From Limosilactobacillus caccae (GTDB lineage Bacteria; Bacillota; Bacilli; Lactobacillales; Lactobacillaceae), in assembly GCF_900156885.1 (NCBI RefSeq), contig NZ_FTOY01000011.1, positions 796,501 to 860,500 on the forward strand: a stretch of DNA of 64,000 bases. Reading direction: 5' to 3'. Position numbers and translations under genes: made by a program. A model generated the notes under the pieces. The model worked only from the letters and a program-made list of their open reading frames with translations. It searched no databases and was not told the origin of the DNA. Below, one piece after another: positions 47,798 to 57,418 of the stretch (its first letter is position 1; the number at the start of each line of letters is the position of its first letter).

Positions 47798-48842
47798 GTG
47801 TTCGTAAATAATCAACTGCCTGGTCAAAGGATGATACCGGAACAACCTTCATTTCCGGCGCATATTTTTTGGCGGCCTTTTGAGCCATTTGGTAATTCGT
47901 CAAGTGACCTTCTTCGTATTTGAGAATTTCTTTTGATGGTTTAATGTACGGAGCAAAGAAAATTGAGGCCCCTGCGCGGTGAGCGGCAATAACTTTTTTA
48001 TCAATTCCGCCAATTTCGCCTACCGAACCATCAGCGTTAATCGTCCCCGTCCCGGCAATCTTTCGACCGCGCTGGAGATTTTCACCACTGACTTGTTGGT
48101 AAATCTGCAAGCTAAACATCAAGCCCCCAGAAGGGCCCCCGTATTCTTGGGCATTAACTTTGACCGGAATATCCGTCTTAACCTTCATGTTGTTGGTCAA
48201 GATAATCCCGATGCCTGGCCGGTTGGTGGTCGTCAGCTTGACGAGTGGCTTAGTCACCGTCTTCGTCTTGCCATCACGGGTATAGGTTACTGCCAATGGG
48301 GTGCCAACCTTTTTCCCCGCAATATAATTTTGAAAGCCCTGGGCGGTGTTAAAGTGACGCCCATCGACCTTGGTGATTGTATCGCCGACGTGAACGTCGT
48401 GTTTAAACTTCGAATTTTTCTGAACCTGCAAAACATAGATCCCTAGGTACTGACGGGTAACCTTCTGGTGAGCTGCTTTAAAGGCAACCGCAATTGCTTC
48501 ATTGATGGAACTGTCCATGTAGAATTTTTGTACCCGGTCATATGTCGCGCTATTCTCCCCACCAGTGACGTCTTCAGCGCTTTCGACCGACATGTAGGGA
48601 ACTAGCTTAGCGCAAAGGTAAGTTGCCGGTGTCGCCCTGCCAAGCGAAACAGCCGTAATCATAAAGCTCCCCTTGTAGCGGTCAGGATGCCCCTTCACCT
48701 TAACAAATGATTTCAGGTCAGCTGCCGCCCCTGGACTTTCAACATATGAGTTCAACGGCCAAAATAAGAATGCCCCGAGTAAGAGAACTACTGCCAGGAC
48801 AATCCCTATTCGCCGCATGATAATACTATCTTGCTTCTTCAT
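47793..48842 (-). CDS. Membrane-anchored PDZ-Lon serine protease (SepM/YlbL family)
   Basis: Extracytoplasmic protease: one N-terminal membrane helix (about 11-29), a PDZ domain (about 125-205) and a Lon-type Ser/Lys catalytic domain (GGPSGGLMF with the nucleophile Ser; GGIDKKVIAA with the Lys). In streptococci SepM matures a competence peptide. Here it lies next to the comE locus, but a role in competence is inference. It overlaps the end of coaD by 17 bases. Length (349) is typical. Confidence 0.93.
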   Translation of the reverse strand: MKKQDSIIMRRIGIVLAVVLLLGAFLFWPLNSYVESPGAAADLKSFVKVKGHPDRYKGSFMITAVSLGRATPATYLCAKLVPYMSVESAEDVTGGENSATYDRVQKFYMDSSINEAIAVAFKAAHQKVTRQYLGIYVLQVQKNSKFKHDVHVGDTITKVDGRHFNTAQGFQNYIAGKKVGTPLAVTYTRDGKTKTVTKPLVKLTTTNRPGIGIILTNNMKVKTDIPVKVNAQEYGGPSGGLMFSLQIYQQVSGENLQRGRKIAGTGTINADGSVGEIGGIDKKVIAAHRAGASIFFAPYIKPSKEILKYEEGHLTNYQMAQKAAKKYAPEMKVVPVSSFDQAVDYLRTH

Positions 48843-49347
48843 TGTGCTCCTTAACCTGTAACATCTTCTTTTCTGCGAGCCGTTTCTTTAATGCCTCATT
48901 AATATTGGCTGGTAAATAGGCGGAGATATCCCCACCAGAAGAGGTTACTTCCTTGAGAATCGTACTGGAAAGGTGTTGATACTCGGGTTTGGCAAGGAAG
49001 AAGACCGTTTCACACTGGTCGTCTAAAAAATTGTTCATCGCCGCAATGTCACGTTCATACTGAAAATCAGTCGTGTTGCGCAGTCCCCGCATCAAGTAAT
49101 CTGCACCGATCCGGTTCATTAAGTCGACGGTTAAGCCAGAGGTGGTAATCACGGTCACGTTATCAAGACCCGCGACCGCTTCCTTAATCTGGGCGACCCG
49201 TTCGTCCACGGTAAACAGTGGCTCCTTATTGACATTCGTCATGACGGCCACCGCTAACTGATCAAACAAGGCACTTCCCCGTTTAATCAAGTCAAGGTGT
49301 CCCAAAGTAAGGGGGTCAAATGATCCCGGAAATACTGCTACTTTCAT
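48826..49347 (-). CDS. coaD: Phosphopantetheine adenylyltransferase
   Basis: Penultimate step of CoA synthesis. The 173-residue nucleotidyltransferase has AVFPGSFDPLTLGHLDLI (T/HxGH motif) and the YLMRGLRNTTDFQYE and SSTILKE segments. It lies three bases after rsmD and overlaps the protease gene; rsmD-coaD-ylbL synteny matches B. subtilis. Confidence 0.96.
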   Translation of the reverse strand: MKVAVFPGSFDPLTLGHLDLIKRGSALFDQLAVAVMTNVNKEPLFTVDERVAQIKEAVAGLDNVTVITTSGLTVDLMNRIGADYLMRGLRNTTDFQYERDIAAMNNFLDDQCETVFFLAKPEYQHLSSTILKEVTSSGGDISAYLPANINEALKKRLAEKKMLQVKEHNEEAR

Positions 49348-49350
49348 TTG

Positions 49351-49908
49351 CTAACTCCTTTCACGTTGGTAAATTGTCAAAACGGTAATCCCATATTCCT
49401 GCCGTTTAATTAACTTAAAACCAGGTAACTCAGTTGGCAAATTTGCCTCCTGGTTTGTTTCAGCAACAATAATTGCTTCATCGCTAAGTAAATCATCAGC
49501 AACCATCTTATTGATGTCATCGATAATCTTTTGCTTGGCGTAGGGCGGGTCTAAAAAGACTAGGTCGAAACGCTCACCATTTTTTTGTAAGACGTGCAAC
49601 GCCTTTTGCGCATCCATTTTATAAACAGCGAATTTTTCTGGATGCTTTGTTACCGCAATGTTCTTTTTAATCGTCTTAATCGCTTGGTACTGCCGGTCAA
49701 TTAAGACTGCCCGGTCAAAGCCACGGGAGACCGCTTCAATGCTTAAACCACCGCTGCCCGCGAATAAGTCTAAGCTAGTTCCCCCGTCAAAATAAGGGCC
49801 AATCATGTTAAATAACGCTTCCTTGACCTTATCCGTGGTTGGCCTAGTCGCCATTCCAGGGACCGCACTAAGCTTCCGGCCGCGGAAATCACCAGATACA
49901 ATTCTCAT
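49351..49908 (-). CDS. rsmD: 16S rRNA (guanine-966-N2) methyltransferase RsmD
   Basis: Methylates G966 of 16S rRNA. The 185-residue protein begins MRIVSGDFRGRKL and has DLFAGSGGLSIEA (SAM site) and the catalytic LDPPYAK. It overlaps ylbG by four bases (ATGA), indicating coupling. Confidence 0.95.
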   Translation of the reverse strand: MRIVSGDFRGRKLSAVPGMATRPTTDKVKEALFNMIGPYFDGGTSLDLFAGSGGLSIEAVSRGFDRAVLIDRQYQAIKTIKKNIAVTKHPEKFAVYKMDAQKALHVLQKNGERFDLVFLDPPYAKQKIIDDINKMVADDLLSDEAIIVAETNQEANLPTELPGFKLIKRQEYGITVLTIYQRERS

Positions 49909-50189
49909 TTCTTATCATCCTCATCGTGTAGTTGGTAAACACCAGTTAATTCAAGGTCAGCTAAGGTTGGATCGAGGTCCGGTCGTGCTGAAACTTCGAC
50001 CCGCCGAACAGCGCGTAAGTGGCTGATTTTTGCTTGGACCTCGTCAACATCAGCTTGGTTGACGTATAACACCACATAATGCATCCGGCGGGAAACATAC
50101 TCAATTATCCCGTAATGACGGAGCGCGCGAACAACCCGGTTACCGTTGGTATAAACAATCAATGCCCGTCGCGGGGTTAAATTAAACAT
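49905..50189 (-). CDS. ylbG: YlbG/UPF0298 family protein
   Basis: A 94-residue protein starting MFNLTPRRALIVYTNGN at ATG 50189, eight bases inside the end of ftsW. RRMHYVVLYVN and the LRAVRRVEVSARPDL segment are family features. Function is not established. It is always found with rsmD and coaD in Firmicutes. Confidence 0.88.
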   Translation of the reverse strand: MFNLTPRRALIVYTNGNRVVRALRHYGIIEYVSRRMHYVVLYVNQADVDEVQAKISHLRAVRRVEVSARPDLDPTLADLELTGVYQLHDEDDKK

Positions 50190-51402
50190 GGCTCTCACTC
50201 CCATCTACAACGTACGGATTACCTAGTACTAACCGTTCCCGGTTCTGCTGCATACTGATGTTCATAATGATGCCGACGACGGCAGATAAAATGATCATAC
50301 TCGATCCACCATAACTAATAAACGGGAACGTAACCCCGGTAATCGGCAACAGGCCGAGCACCCCACCAATATTAAAAAATGTTTCAACTGCAAAGAAGGT
50401 TGCCGAACCGTAGCAAACCAGTGTTTCATAAAGGCTATTAGCCCGAACACCCACTTGGATCATCCGGCAAATCAAGGTCAGCAGTAAAATCAAGATGAAG
50501 CTAACCCCAACCAAACCTAATTCTTCACTCGTAATCGACATGATAAAGTCAGTATTTGGTTCCGGCAAGTAACCCAGTTTCTGGATACTATTCCCAAGGC
50601 CAACACCAAAGACGCCCCCATTACTGATGGCGTAATATGAATTGACCAGCTGACTCCCTGAACCACTAGCGTTACCAAACGGGTTCAAAAAGGCAACAAA
50701 CCGGGCAACCTGGTAGCCGCCCCCCTGTAGGATCCCACTTTCTACCATTCGCTCTAACGCAAAGTAGCCAATAGCGGGAATCCCGATGATTGTTGCTAAA
50801 CCAACCCCCCACTTATAATCAGCAGCTAAAAGCATTACGATGATGATTGCCCCGTTAATCGACATCCCACCGACATCAGGTTGAGCAAGGATCAATAGCA
50901 GGAAGAAAAAGACAATCATCCACGGCCCCAGCGCGGACGTTGTAAAGTGCTGACCACGCTGGCGGACCTTATCCATCCGGTCGGCTAAATATAAGATGAA
51001 GTAGAGCTTACATAATTCCACCGGCTGGATATTAATTGGCCCTAGGTTAAGCCACCCCTTCGCCCCATTGACAGCCCGACTAAAGGCGAGGACAAAGAGG
51101 AGCATAGAACCAATCAAAAAGGTCGAAATTTTCAAAAACCGGGGAGTCCGGTAGTGTCGTAACGGGTAATTCGTCAAAAAGGTCATTACCCCGACCCCCA
51201 TCAAAACAAAAATCGTCTGCCGAATTAAATAACCTAGCGGCGTTCCCCCATTTTGCATTTCAATCGCTGCACTTGAAGAATACACCATTACAATTCCAAT
51301 CAGGCATAGTGCAAGATATGGAACCAGTAAATAATAATCTAGGTAGCGGATATCATTCCATACAGAGCGAATCTTATGGAATCTCAATTTCTTCTTTTTC
51401 AC
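50182..51402 (-). CDS. ftsW: Peptidoglycan glycosyltransferase FtsW
   Basis: SEDS-family septal peptidoglycan polymerase. About 406 residues with ten membrane helices, VYSSSAA in the first, and the conserved loop near GGVFGVGLGNSIQKLGYLP and EELGLVG; the end carries FPFISYGGSSM. Two GTG codons (51411, 51402) are possible starts; the second fits AGGCAGG better. It heads the ftsW-ylbG-rsmD-coaD-protease unit. FtsW rather than RodA is inferred from the neighbours. Confidence 0.88.
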   Translation of the reverse strand: MKKKKLRFHKIRSVWNDIRYLDYYLLVPYLALCLIGIVMVYSSSAAIEMQNGGTPLGYLIRQTIFVLMGVGVMTFLTNYPLRHYRTPRFLKISTFLIGSMLLFVLAFSRAVNGAKGWLNLGPINIQPVELCKLYFILYLADRMDKVRQRGQHFTTSALGPWMIVFFFLLLILAQPDVGGMSINGAIIIVMLLAADYKWGVGLATIIGIPAIGYFALERMVESGILQGGGYQVARFVAFLNPFGNASGSGSQLVNSYYAISNGGVFGVGLGNSIQKLGYLPEPNTDFIMSITSEELGLVGVSFILILLLTLICRMIQVGVRANSLYETLVCYGSATFFAVETFFNIGGVLGLLPITGVTFPFISYGGSSMIILSAVVGIIMNISMQQNRERLVLGNPYVVDGSESHV

Positions 51403-51449
51403 AAAGCGCACCTGCCTAAAGTTAAAATACAGTCACTATTATACAACAA

Positions 51450-51491
51450 ATAAAAAAAGCCTGGGCAAGCACCAGCTCCCCAAGCTCTTCA
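51450..51491 (-). terminator. Terminator after typA
   Basis: Minus-strand AGCTTGGG / CCCAGGCT hairpin with a 13-base loop, then TTTTTTTATTTG. Confidence 0.8.
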
Positions 51492-51500
51492 AATTAATAT

Positions 51501-53345
51501 TTACTTCCGTGAAGCAGCACGACGGTGTTTTGCATCCTTTTCACGTGCGTTAGTGTTAAGAATCTTCTTCCGGAGACGAATGTTTTCTGGTGTAACTTCA
51601 CAGTATTCATCTTCGTTTAAGAATTCAAGTGATTCTTCCAGTGAGAAGTGCGTTGGTGTCTTAATGTGGGCCATTTCATCGGAACCAGCAGCACGAACGT
51701 TGGTTAAGTTCTTACCCTTGGTGATGTTAACAGTAATATCATTTTCCCGACTGTTTTCACCAACAATCATCCCTTCGTACACTTCTGTACCAGGATCGAT
51801 CAAGAGACGACCACGACTTTCAATTCCCATCATGGCGTAAGTAGTAGCCTTTCCAGAGTTCATTGAAACAAGGGTACCCTTTTGCCGACCAGGGTTCCAG
51901 TTCTTAATAACTGGGGCATACTTTTCGAAGGTGTGGCTCATAATCCCGTAACCACGAGTCATCGTCATAAATTCGGTTGAATAACCGATCAACCCACGTG
52001 ATGGGGCTAAGAAGATCAACCGTGTTTGCCCGTTTTCGCCAGGTTCCATGTTTTGCATTTCACCCTTCCGCTTAGACAAACTATCGATAACAGAACCACT
52101 GTATTCATCTGGCGTATCGATTTGTACTTCTTCGTATGGTTCGCACATTGTTCCGTCAATTTCGCGGTAGATAACTTCTGGACGAGAAACTGACAATTCG
52201 TAACCTTCCCGCCGGAGGGTTTCGATTAAGATTGAAAGGTGTAATTCACCACGACCAGAAACAGTCCATGCACCAGGATCGTCAGTGTCTTCAACCTTCA
52301 GTGAAACATCAGTCTGCATTTCCCGCTTCAACCGGTCTTCTAGTTGCCGGGCAGTAACGAACTTCCCTTCACGGCCGGCAAATGGTGAGTCATTAGTCCG
52401 GAAAGTCATCCGTAATGTCGGTGGATCAATCCGTAATGGGGTAATTGCTTCTGGGTGAGCAGCGTCAGCAACCGTTTCACCAACGTTGATATCTTCCATC
52501 CCAGAAACCGCAATCAAGTCCCCAGCCTTCGCTTCTTTAATCTCTAACCGCTTAAGACCGAAGAACCCGAAGAGCTTTGTAACCCGGAAGTTCTTTTGTG
52601 AACCATCAAGCTTCATCAGGGTAACGTTATCCCCAACCTTGATTGTTCCCCGGAAGACACGACCAATCCCGATCCGGCCAACGAAGTCGTTGTAGTCTAA
52701 GATGGCAACTTGGAACTGAAGTGGTTCATCGGAGTTGTCAACTGGCGCTGGAATGGTCTTAACAATCGTGTCAAACAATGGCTTCATCGTATGTTCTTGA
52801 GTAGAAACATCAGAATCATAACTTGAAGTACCGTTCATCGCAGAAGTGTAAACAACAGGGAAGTCAAGCTGGTCTTCGTCAGCCCCTAATTCGATAAAGA
52901 GGTCGAGCACTTCGTCAACTACTTCTTCTGGGCGGGCACCCTTCCGGTCAACCTTGTTGATAACCACGATTGGTGTTAAGTGTTGTTCGAGGGCCTTCTT
53001 TAAAACGAAGCGGGTCTGCGGCATTGTCCCTTCAAAGGCATCAACAACAAGTAATACCCCGTCAACCATCTTCATAACCCGTTCAACTTCACCACCGAAG
53101 TCAGCGTGTCCTGGGGTATCCAAAATATTAATCTGGAACTTCCCATACTTAACAGCCGTGTTCTTAGAGAGGATAGTGATTCCCCGTTCACGCTCAATAG
53201 CGTTAGTATCCATCGCACGATCTTCGATTGAGAAGTGTTCTGGTAAAGTATCTGATTGCTTCAACATTTCGTTAACCAAGGTAGTCTTACCGTGGTCAAC
53301 GTGGGCAATAATCGCAATGTTACGAATGTCGTCACGTGTTTTCAA
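51501..53345 (-). CDS. typA: Ribosome-associated GTPase TypA/BipA
   Basis: Translational GTPase involved in ribosome assembly and cold or stress growth. The 614-residue protein has [24 protein letters not shown] and the C-terminal BipA-specific domain. The start is TTG 53345 (LKTRDDIRNIAIIAHVDHG) with AAGGGAG nine bases upstream. It has its own terminator and lies downstream of the inositol monophosphatase gene, as in B. subtilis. Confidence 0.96.
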   Translation of the reverse strand: MKTRDDIRNIAIIAHVDHGKTTLVNEMLKQSDTLPEHFSIEDRAMDTNAIERERGITILSKNTAVKYGKFQINILDTPGHADFGGEVERVMKMVDGVLLVVDAFEGTMPQTRFVLKKALEQHLTPIVVINKVDRKGARPEEVVDEVLDLFIELGADEDQLDFPVVYTSAMNGTSSYDSDVSTQEHTMKPLFDTIVKTIPAPVDNSDEPLQFQVAILDYNDFVGRIGIGRVFRGTIKVGDNVTLMKLDGSQKNFRVTKLFGFFGLKRLEIKEAKAGDLIAVSGMEDINVGETVADAAHPEAITPLRIDPPTLRMTFRTNDSPFAGREGKFVTARQLEDRLKREMQTDVSLKVEDTDDPGAWTVSGRGELHLSILIETLRREGYELSVSRPEVIYREIDGTMCEPYEEVQIDTPDEYSGSVIDSLSKRKGEMQNMEPGENGQTRLIFLAPSRGLIGYSTEFMTMTRGYGIMSHTFEKYAPVIKNWNPGRQKGTLVSMNSGKATTYAMMGIESRGRLLIDPGTEVYEGMIVGENSRENDITVNITKGKNLTNVRAAGSDEMAHIKTPTHFSLEESLEFLNEDEYCEVTPENIRLRKKILNTNAREKDAKHRRAASRK

Positions 53346-53418
53346 AACTAGATTCTCCCTTTCAATTTTTCTTTTTTATAAAATCGAACAGCAGCGCCTG
53401 TAATCAACAACTGATTTC

Positions 53419-53450
53419 ATAAAAAAACTGTGACATCGCGGTCACAGCCT
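53419..53450 (-). terminator. Terminator after the inositol monophosphatase gene
   Basis: Minus-strand CTGTGAC / GTCACAG with a CGCGAT loop and TTTTTTT. Confidence 0.9.
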
Positions 53451-53456
53451 CGACAA

Positions 53457-54230
53457 CTAATTGATGATCTGTCGAATGTCTCGACTAACTTGACTCGTTG
53501 CTACTAATACAAGATTAGATGATAACACATTAATAGAACCACCGTCAATTGATTTCACAATCAAGCCTAATTCTTCTGCCAACATTCGGCCCGCAGCAAG
53601 ATCCCATGGTTTTAAATGTGAGATATAAGCACCCAGTTGGCCGGTAATAACACCGATCATCTCAATCCCGGCACTACCGTACATCCGGAGACCAATTGCG
53701 GTTTGCGCAACCTTTCTTATCGCCTCATCGCCATTAAGAACCAGGCCCCGGTTCATTGCAACCAAACTTTCTTGCAGGCCTAAGTCGCGGGGCGTCGATA
53801 AGCGCTGATCATTGACAAAAACTCCATGGCCAGCCCGCCCGTGATATAGGCGGTGGTTGATAACGTCCATTATGTAGCCGAGGACTGGTTGCCCATCAAC
53901 GTACAGGGCAAGCATTACTGCAAAGTTGTTATGCTGTTTAACAAAGTTCATCGTGCCATCAATTGGGTCAACAATCCAAACGTGGCCAGCCAGACTACGA
54001 ATCCCTTTATCACCAAAGCCTTCTTCGCTTAAAATTTTACTAGCGGGGTCAATCTCGCGAAGGCGTTTATTGATTAACTGCTCGTTTTCGCGATCAATGG
54101 TTGTTACAAGGTCAGTATAGTTAGTCTTCGTATCAACCTGGTAGCGGGCATCCATTTTTTCAAGCGCGTTTTGCGCCGCCTGCCGAATAATTTCCTGTGC
54201 TTGTAAGTCTAAACTATTAATATCAGTCAT
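53457..54230 (-). CDS. Inositol monophosphatase family protein
   Basis: A 257-residue lithium-sensitive phosphatase-fold protein: LSEEGFG (metal Glu), WIVDPIDGTMNF (metal Asp residues) and the C-terminal KPWDLAAGRML. Members act on inositol phosphate, PAP or NADP; the substrate cannot be told here. It overlaps the UPF0223 gene by eight bases. The pair recurs next to typA (yktA, yktC in B. subtilis). Confidence 0.92.
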   Translation of the reverse strand: MTDINSLDLQAQEIIRQAAQNALEKMDARYQVDTKTNYTDLVTTIDRENEQLINKRLREIDPASKILSEEGFGDKGIRSLAGHVWIVDPIDGTMNFVKQHNNFAVMLALYVDGQPVLGYIMDVINHRLYHGRAGHGVFVNDQRLSTPRDLGLQESLVAMNRGLVLNGDEAIRKVAQTAIGLRMYGSAGIEMIGVITGQLGAYISHLKPWDLAAGRMLAEELGLIVKSIDGGSINVLSSNLVLVATSQVSRDIRQIIN

Positions 54231-54516
54231 TGTCTTTACCAGCCATTTTAATTTGCTTATTAGCCGAATTTTGTGCTTCTTTTACTACCCGATATAAGAC
54301 ATAGCCAGAACTATTTTCAAATTCACGGCCAATCTTCTTTTCTTCTGCCTTGGAGGAAACCACTTGCTTAAAAGCATCATACCGTCTTAGGATCTCTTGA
54401 CGATCAATCCCAATTTCATAAGCATCTTCAACCGCCCGCAGCATGGCGATAACCTGTTCCATTTCAGCGGTCGTCCATGAAGGATCAAGTGGGTAACTGT
54501 AACTTTGTGAATTCAT
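54223..54516 (-). CDS. UPF0223 family protein (YktA-like)
   Basis: A 97-residue protein with the family core SYPLDPSWTTAEMEQVIAML and a helical C-terminus (GREFENSSGYVLYR). Function unknown. AAAGGAGG precedes ATG 54516, and a TATAAT at 54546-54551 on the minus strand could serve as the -10. Confidence 0.88.
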   Translation of the reverse strand: MNSQSYSYPLDPSWTTAEMEQVIAMLRAVEDAYEIGIDRQEILRRYDAFKQVVSSKAEEKKIGREFENSSGYVLYRVVKEAQNSANKQIKMAGKDND

Positions 54517-54574
54517 TTTTAGCCTCCTTTGTAAACACTATTCTTATTATACAATCATGTGCAAAATTATAAAC

Positions 54575-54616
54575 AAAAAAATAAGGGGCTAAGAATAAAC
54601 TTAACCCCTTATTTTA
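54575..54616 (-). terminator. Terminator of the pdhABCD operon
   Basis: Minus-strand AATAAGGGGTTAAG / CTTAGCCCCTTATT (one mismatch) with a seven-base loop, then TTTTTTG. Confidence 0.88.
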
Positions 54617-54628
54617 ATGGATTGGAAA

Positions 54629-56056
54629 TTAGATGTGGGTTGGGAAGCCCATTGCGATATCAGCGGCTTCTTGAATTGGTTCATTCAAAGTTGGGTGTGG
54701 GTGGATAGTTAAGGAAACATCCTCAACATTCATGCCACAGTTAACAATGAGTGATAATTCACCAGCCATCGTACTTGCCTCTGGACCAACACACTGTGCA
54801 CCAACAATGTTCTTCTTATCCTTCGTGTAGATAAAGCGAACAAAACCATCTGGTTCATCAAGGGAAACTGCCCGTGCATTACCAGCAAATGGGAACTGAG
54901 CAGTTGCAACTTCAATTCCCTTTTCCTTGGCAGTAGCGACGTTCATTCCAACTTCAGCTAATTCTGGATCAGTGAAGCAGACAGCTGGTACACCTACCCA
55001 GTCATTAGCCGTCTTCTTACCTGCAATCGCACCAGCAGCAGTCTTTGCTTCAAAGAATGCCTTGTGAGCAAGGGCTGGACCAGGAACAATGTCACCAATT
55101 GCCCAGATGCCTTCAACGTTAGTCCGTCCTTGGGCATCAACAATTACTTGATGGCGGTCATTGAGCTTAACACTGGTCATGTCTAAGCCAAAGTTGTCAG
55201 TATTTGGCTTCCGTCCTACTGAAACCATGCAGTAGTCAGCCTTGATGGATTGTTCCTTGCCGTCTACTTCATAGGTAACAGTAACACTCTTGTCATCTTG
55301 TTCAGAATTCTTTGCCATTGCACCGGTAACAACATCGACACCCTTCTTCTTAAGGTTCTTTTCAACAACCTTAACCATGTCGGCATCAAAACCGTTAAGA
55401 ATTGAATCAGTACCTTCGATAATCGTTACATGGGCACCGAGGTTAGCGTATGCTCCTGCTAATTCAGTCCCGATGTAACCACCACCGATAACAACGAATT
55501 CTTTAGGAATTTCCGGAAGGTTTAACCCACCAGTCGAGTCGATAACCCGTCCTTCAAACTTGAAGTGCGGAATTTCAACAGGACGACTACCAGTAGCAAG
55601 AATCAAGTTCTTCCAAGTAATTGTCCGACCAGTGTCATTGTCCATGAACTGCTTTGGGCCTGGCTTGATTACCCGTAATTGGTGGTCGTTATCAAGGATT
55701 GCTTCACCATCGATAATTTCAACCTTGTGCTTCTTCAAAAGCATTTCAACCCCACGGGTCATCCGGTCAACAACCTTCTTTTGCTTCCACTCTTGGGTCT
55801 TCTTAAAATCAATTACAACATTGCTAGTAGCAATCCCGTAAGTAGATGCATCACTAGCATCTTGCAGACGGTGTCCAGCTGAGATCAAGGCCTTGGAAGG
55901 AACACAACCTACGTTTAAGCAAACCCCACCTAATCCGGGGTCACCCTTTTCAATTAATGTAACCTTTTGACCTAATTCTGCAGCCCGAATGGCAGCAACA
56001 TAACCACCAGGACCTCCACCGACAATAACCGTATCCTTTTGTTCAACATCAGCCAT
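54629..56056 (-). CDS. pdhD: Dihydrolipoyl dehydrogenase (E3 of pyruvate dehydrogenase)
   Basis: Reoxidises dihydrolipoamide with FAD and NAD. The 475-residue protein has the FAD motif GGGPGGYVAA, the redox disulfide GGVCLNVGCVPSKAL, the NAD motif GGGYIGTELAG and the C-terminal dimer active site with HPHPTLNE. It lies five bases after pdhC. Confidence 0.97.
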   Translation of the reverse strand: MADVEQKDTVIVGGGPGGYVAAIRAAELGQKVTLIEKGDPGLGGVCLNVGCVPSKALISAGHRLQDASDASTYGIATSNVVIDFKKTQEWKQKKVVDRMTRGVEMLLKKHKVEIIDGEAILDNDHQLRVIKPGPKQFMDNDTGRTITWKNLILATGSRPVEIPHFKFEGRVIDSTGGLNLPEIPKEFVVIGGGYIGTELAGAYANLGAHVTIIEGTDSILNGFDADMVKVVEKNLKKKGVDVVTGAMAKNSEQDDKSVTVTYEVDGKEQSIKADYCMVSVGRKPNTDNFGLDMTSVKLNDRHQVIVDAQGRTNVEGIWAIGDIVPGPALAHKAFFEAKTAAGAIAGKKTANDWVGVPAVCFTDPELAEVGMNVATAKEKGIEVATAQFPFAGNARAVSLDEPDGFVRFIYTKDKKNIVGAQCVGPEASTMAGELSLIVNCGMNVEDVSLTIHPHPTLNEPIQEAADIAMGFPTHI

Positions 56057-56061
56057 ATTTA

Positions 56062-57381
56062 CTAACCCTCCATCATTAACAATTCTGGATCATGCAATAA
56101 CTTGTTCATGTAATTTAATGCATGTTGAGCAAGTCCACCATCGATTAACCGGTGATCGTAAGTCAATGAAAGCTTCATCATCCGGCCAACAACGATTTCA
56201 CCATCTTCGTTAACAACTGGCGTCTTTTCGATCCGGCCAACACCAAGGATAGCGACATCTGGTTGGTTGATAACTGGTGTGAACCAGCCACCACCGATTG
56301 AACCAATATTACTGATTGAAATAGTCCGACCAGCCATTGATTCAGGGCTAAGCTTATTATCAAATGCTGCTTGCGTGTTTGTGCTAATTTCCTTAGCGAT
56401 TTCAAACATGCTCTTTGAATCAGCATTCTTAATGTTTGGATTGTATAATCCGTGATCAGTGTTCGTTAAAATACCAACATTGTAGTAATGCTTGTAAACA
56501 ACTTCACTCGTGGAGTCATCAATTGAAGCATTAAGTTCTGGGAACTTCTTGCAAGTTGCAACCAATGCCTTAACGATGTATGGCAAGAATGTCAAGTGAA
56601 TATCTTGCTCTGCAGCAACGGCCTTGTACTTCTTCCGGTTTGCCATCAAAGCAGATACTTCAACTTCGTCAAATGATGTAACGTGTGGTGAAATATCCTT
56701 CGACTCACGAGTAGTCTTAGCAATGATCTTCCGCATGTTACTCATTGGTTCACGTTCTTCGAGGTCAGCATTGTATGGCTTGATAGTGTTACCAACTGCC
56801 TTTGGTGCGGCAACACTTGCGGCTGGAGCAGCAGCGGTTGCTGGAGCACTTGCAGCAGCACCATTAAAGTTATCGATGTCTTCCTTCAATACTTGACCAT
56901 GGTTACCACTTGGTTGAACTAAGCTAATGTCAACACCCTTATCACGTGCGTATTGACGAACAGAAGGCATTGCCATTACGAGCTTGTTTGGTTCAGCTAA
57001 TGGAGCAACGCCGCCGTTAGCTGGCGCAGCTGGTGCTTCTTCTTTAGCATCATTGTTGTCAGCTGCTGGTTCTTCTGCAGGTGCTTCTTCAGCAGGGGCA
57101 TCGTCGCCACCTTCAACTTCAACATTCGTGCTTACGCCATCGTTACCGTCGTCGATTAAGAGAAGGTCATCACCCTTTTCAACGTGATCATCTTCCTTAA
57201 CGTTCAATTGCTTAACAGTTCCGTCAACTGGTGAAACAAGTTGCGTGGTTGACTTATCAGTTTGAATTTCAATTAATGGATCGTCGGCCTTAATTGCGTC
57301 GCCTTCCTTAACAAGCCAGGAAGCAACGTCACCTTCAGTAAGACCTTCACCCATTTCTGGGAGTCTAAATTTGTATGCCAT
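56062..57381 (-). CDS. pdhC: Dihydrolipoyllysine acetyltransferase (E2)
   Basis: Core of the complex, passing acetyl to CoA. The 439-residue protein has a single lipoyl domain (lipoyl Lys in [10 protein letters not shown], near 43), an Ala/Glu/Asp-rich linker, the E1/E3-binding domain ([17 protein letters not shown], about 138-175), a second Ala/Pro linker and the catalytic domain ending in [11 protein letters not shown]. Only one lipoyl domain is present, as in Bacillus. Confidence 0.97.
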   Translation of the reverse strand: MAYKFRLPEMGEGLTEGDVASWLVKEGDAIKADDPLIEIQTDKSTTQLVSPVDGTVKQLNVKEDDHVEKGDDLLLIDDGNDGVSTNVEVEGGDDAPAEEAPAEEPAADNNDAKEEAPAAPANGGVAPLAEPNKLVMAMPSVRQYARDKGVDISLVQPSGNHGQVLKEDIDNFNGAAASAPATAAAPAASVAAPKAVGNTIKPYNADLEEREPMSNMRKIIAKTTRESKDISPHVTSFDEVEVSALMANRKKYKAVAAEQDIHLTFLPYIVKALVATCKKFPELNASIDDSTSEVVYKHYYNVGILTNTDHGLYNPNIKNADSKSMFEIAKEISTNTQAAFDNKLSPESMAGRTISISNIGSIGGGWFTPVINQPDVAILGVGRIEKTPVVNEDGEIVVGRMMKLSLTYDHRLIDGGLAQHALNYMNKLLHDPELLMMEG

Positions 57382-57418
57382 ATCGAATTATCTTCCTTTC
57401 TTCCACTGGGTACCCGGA

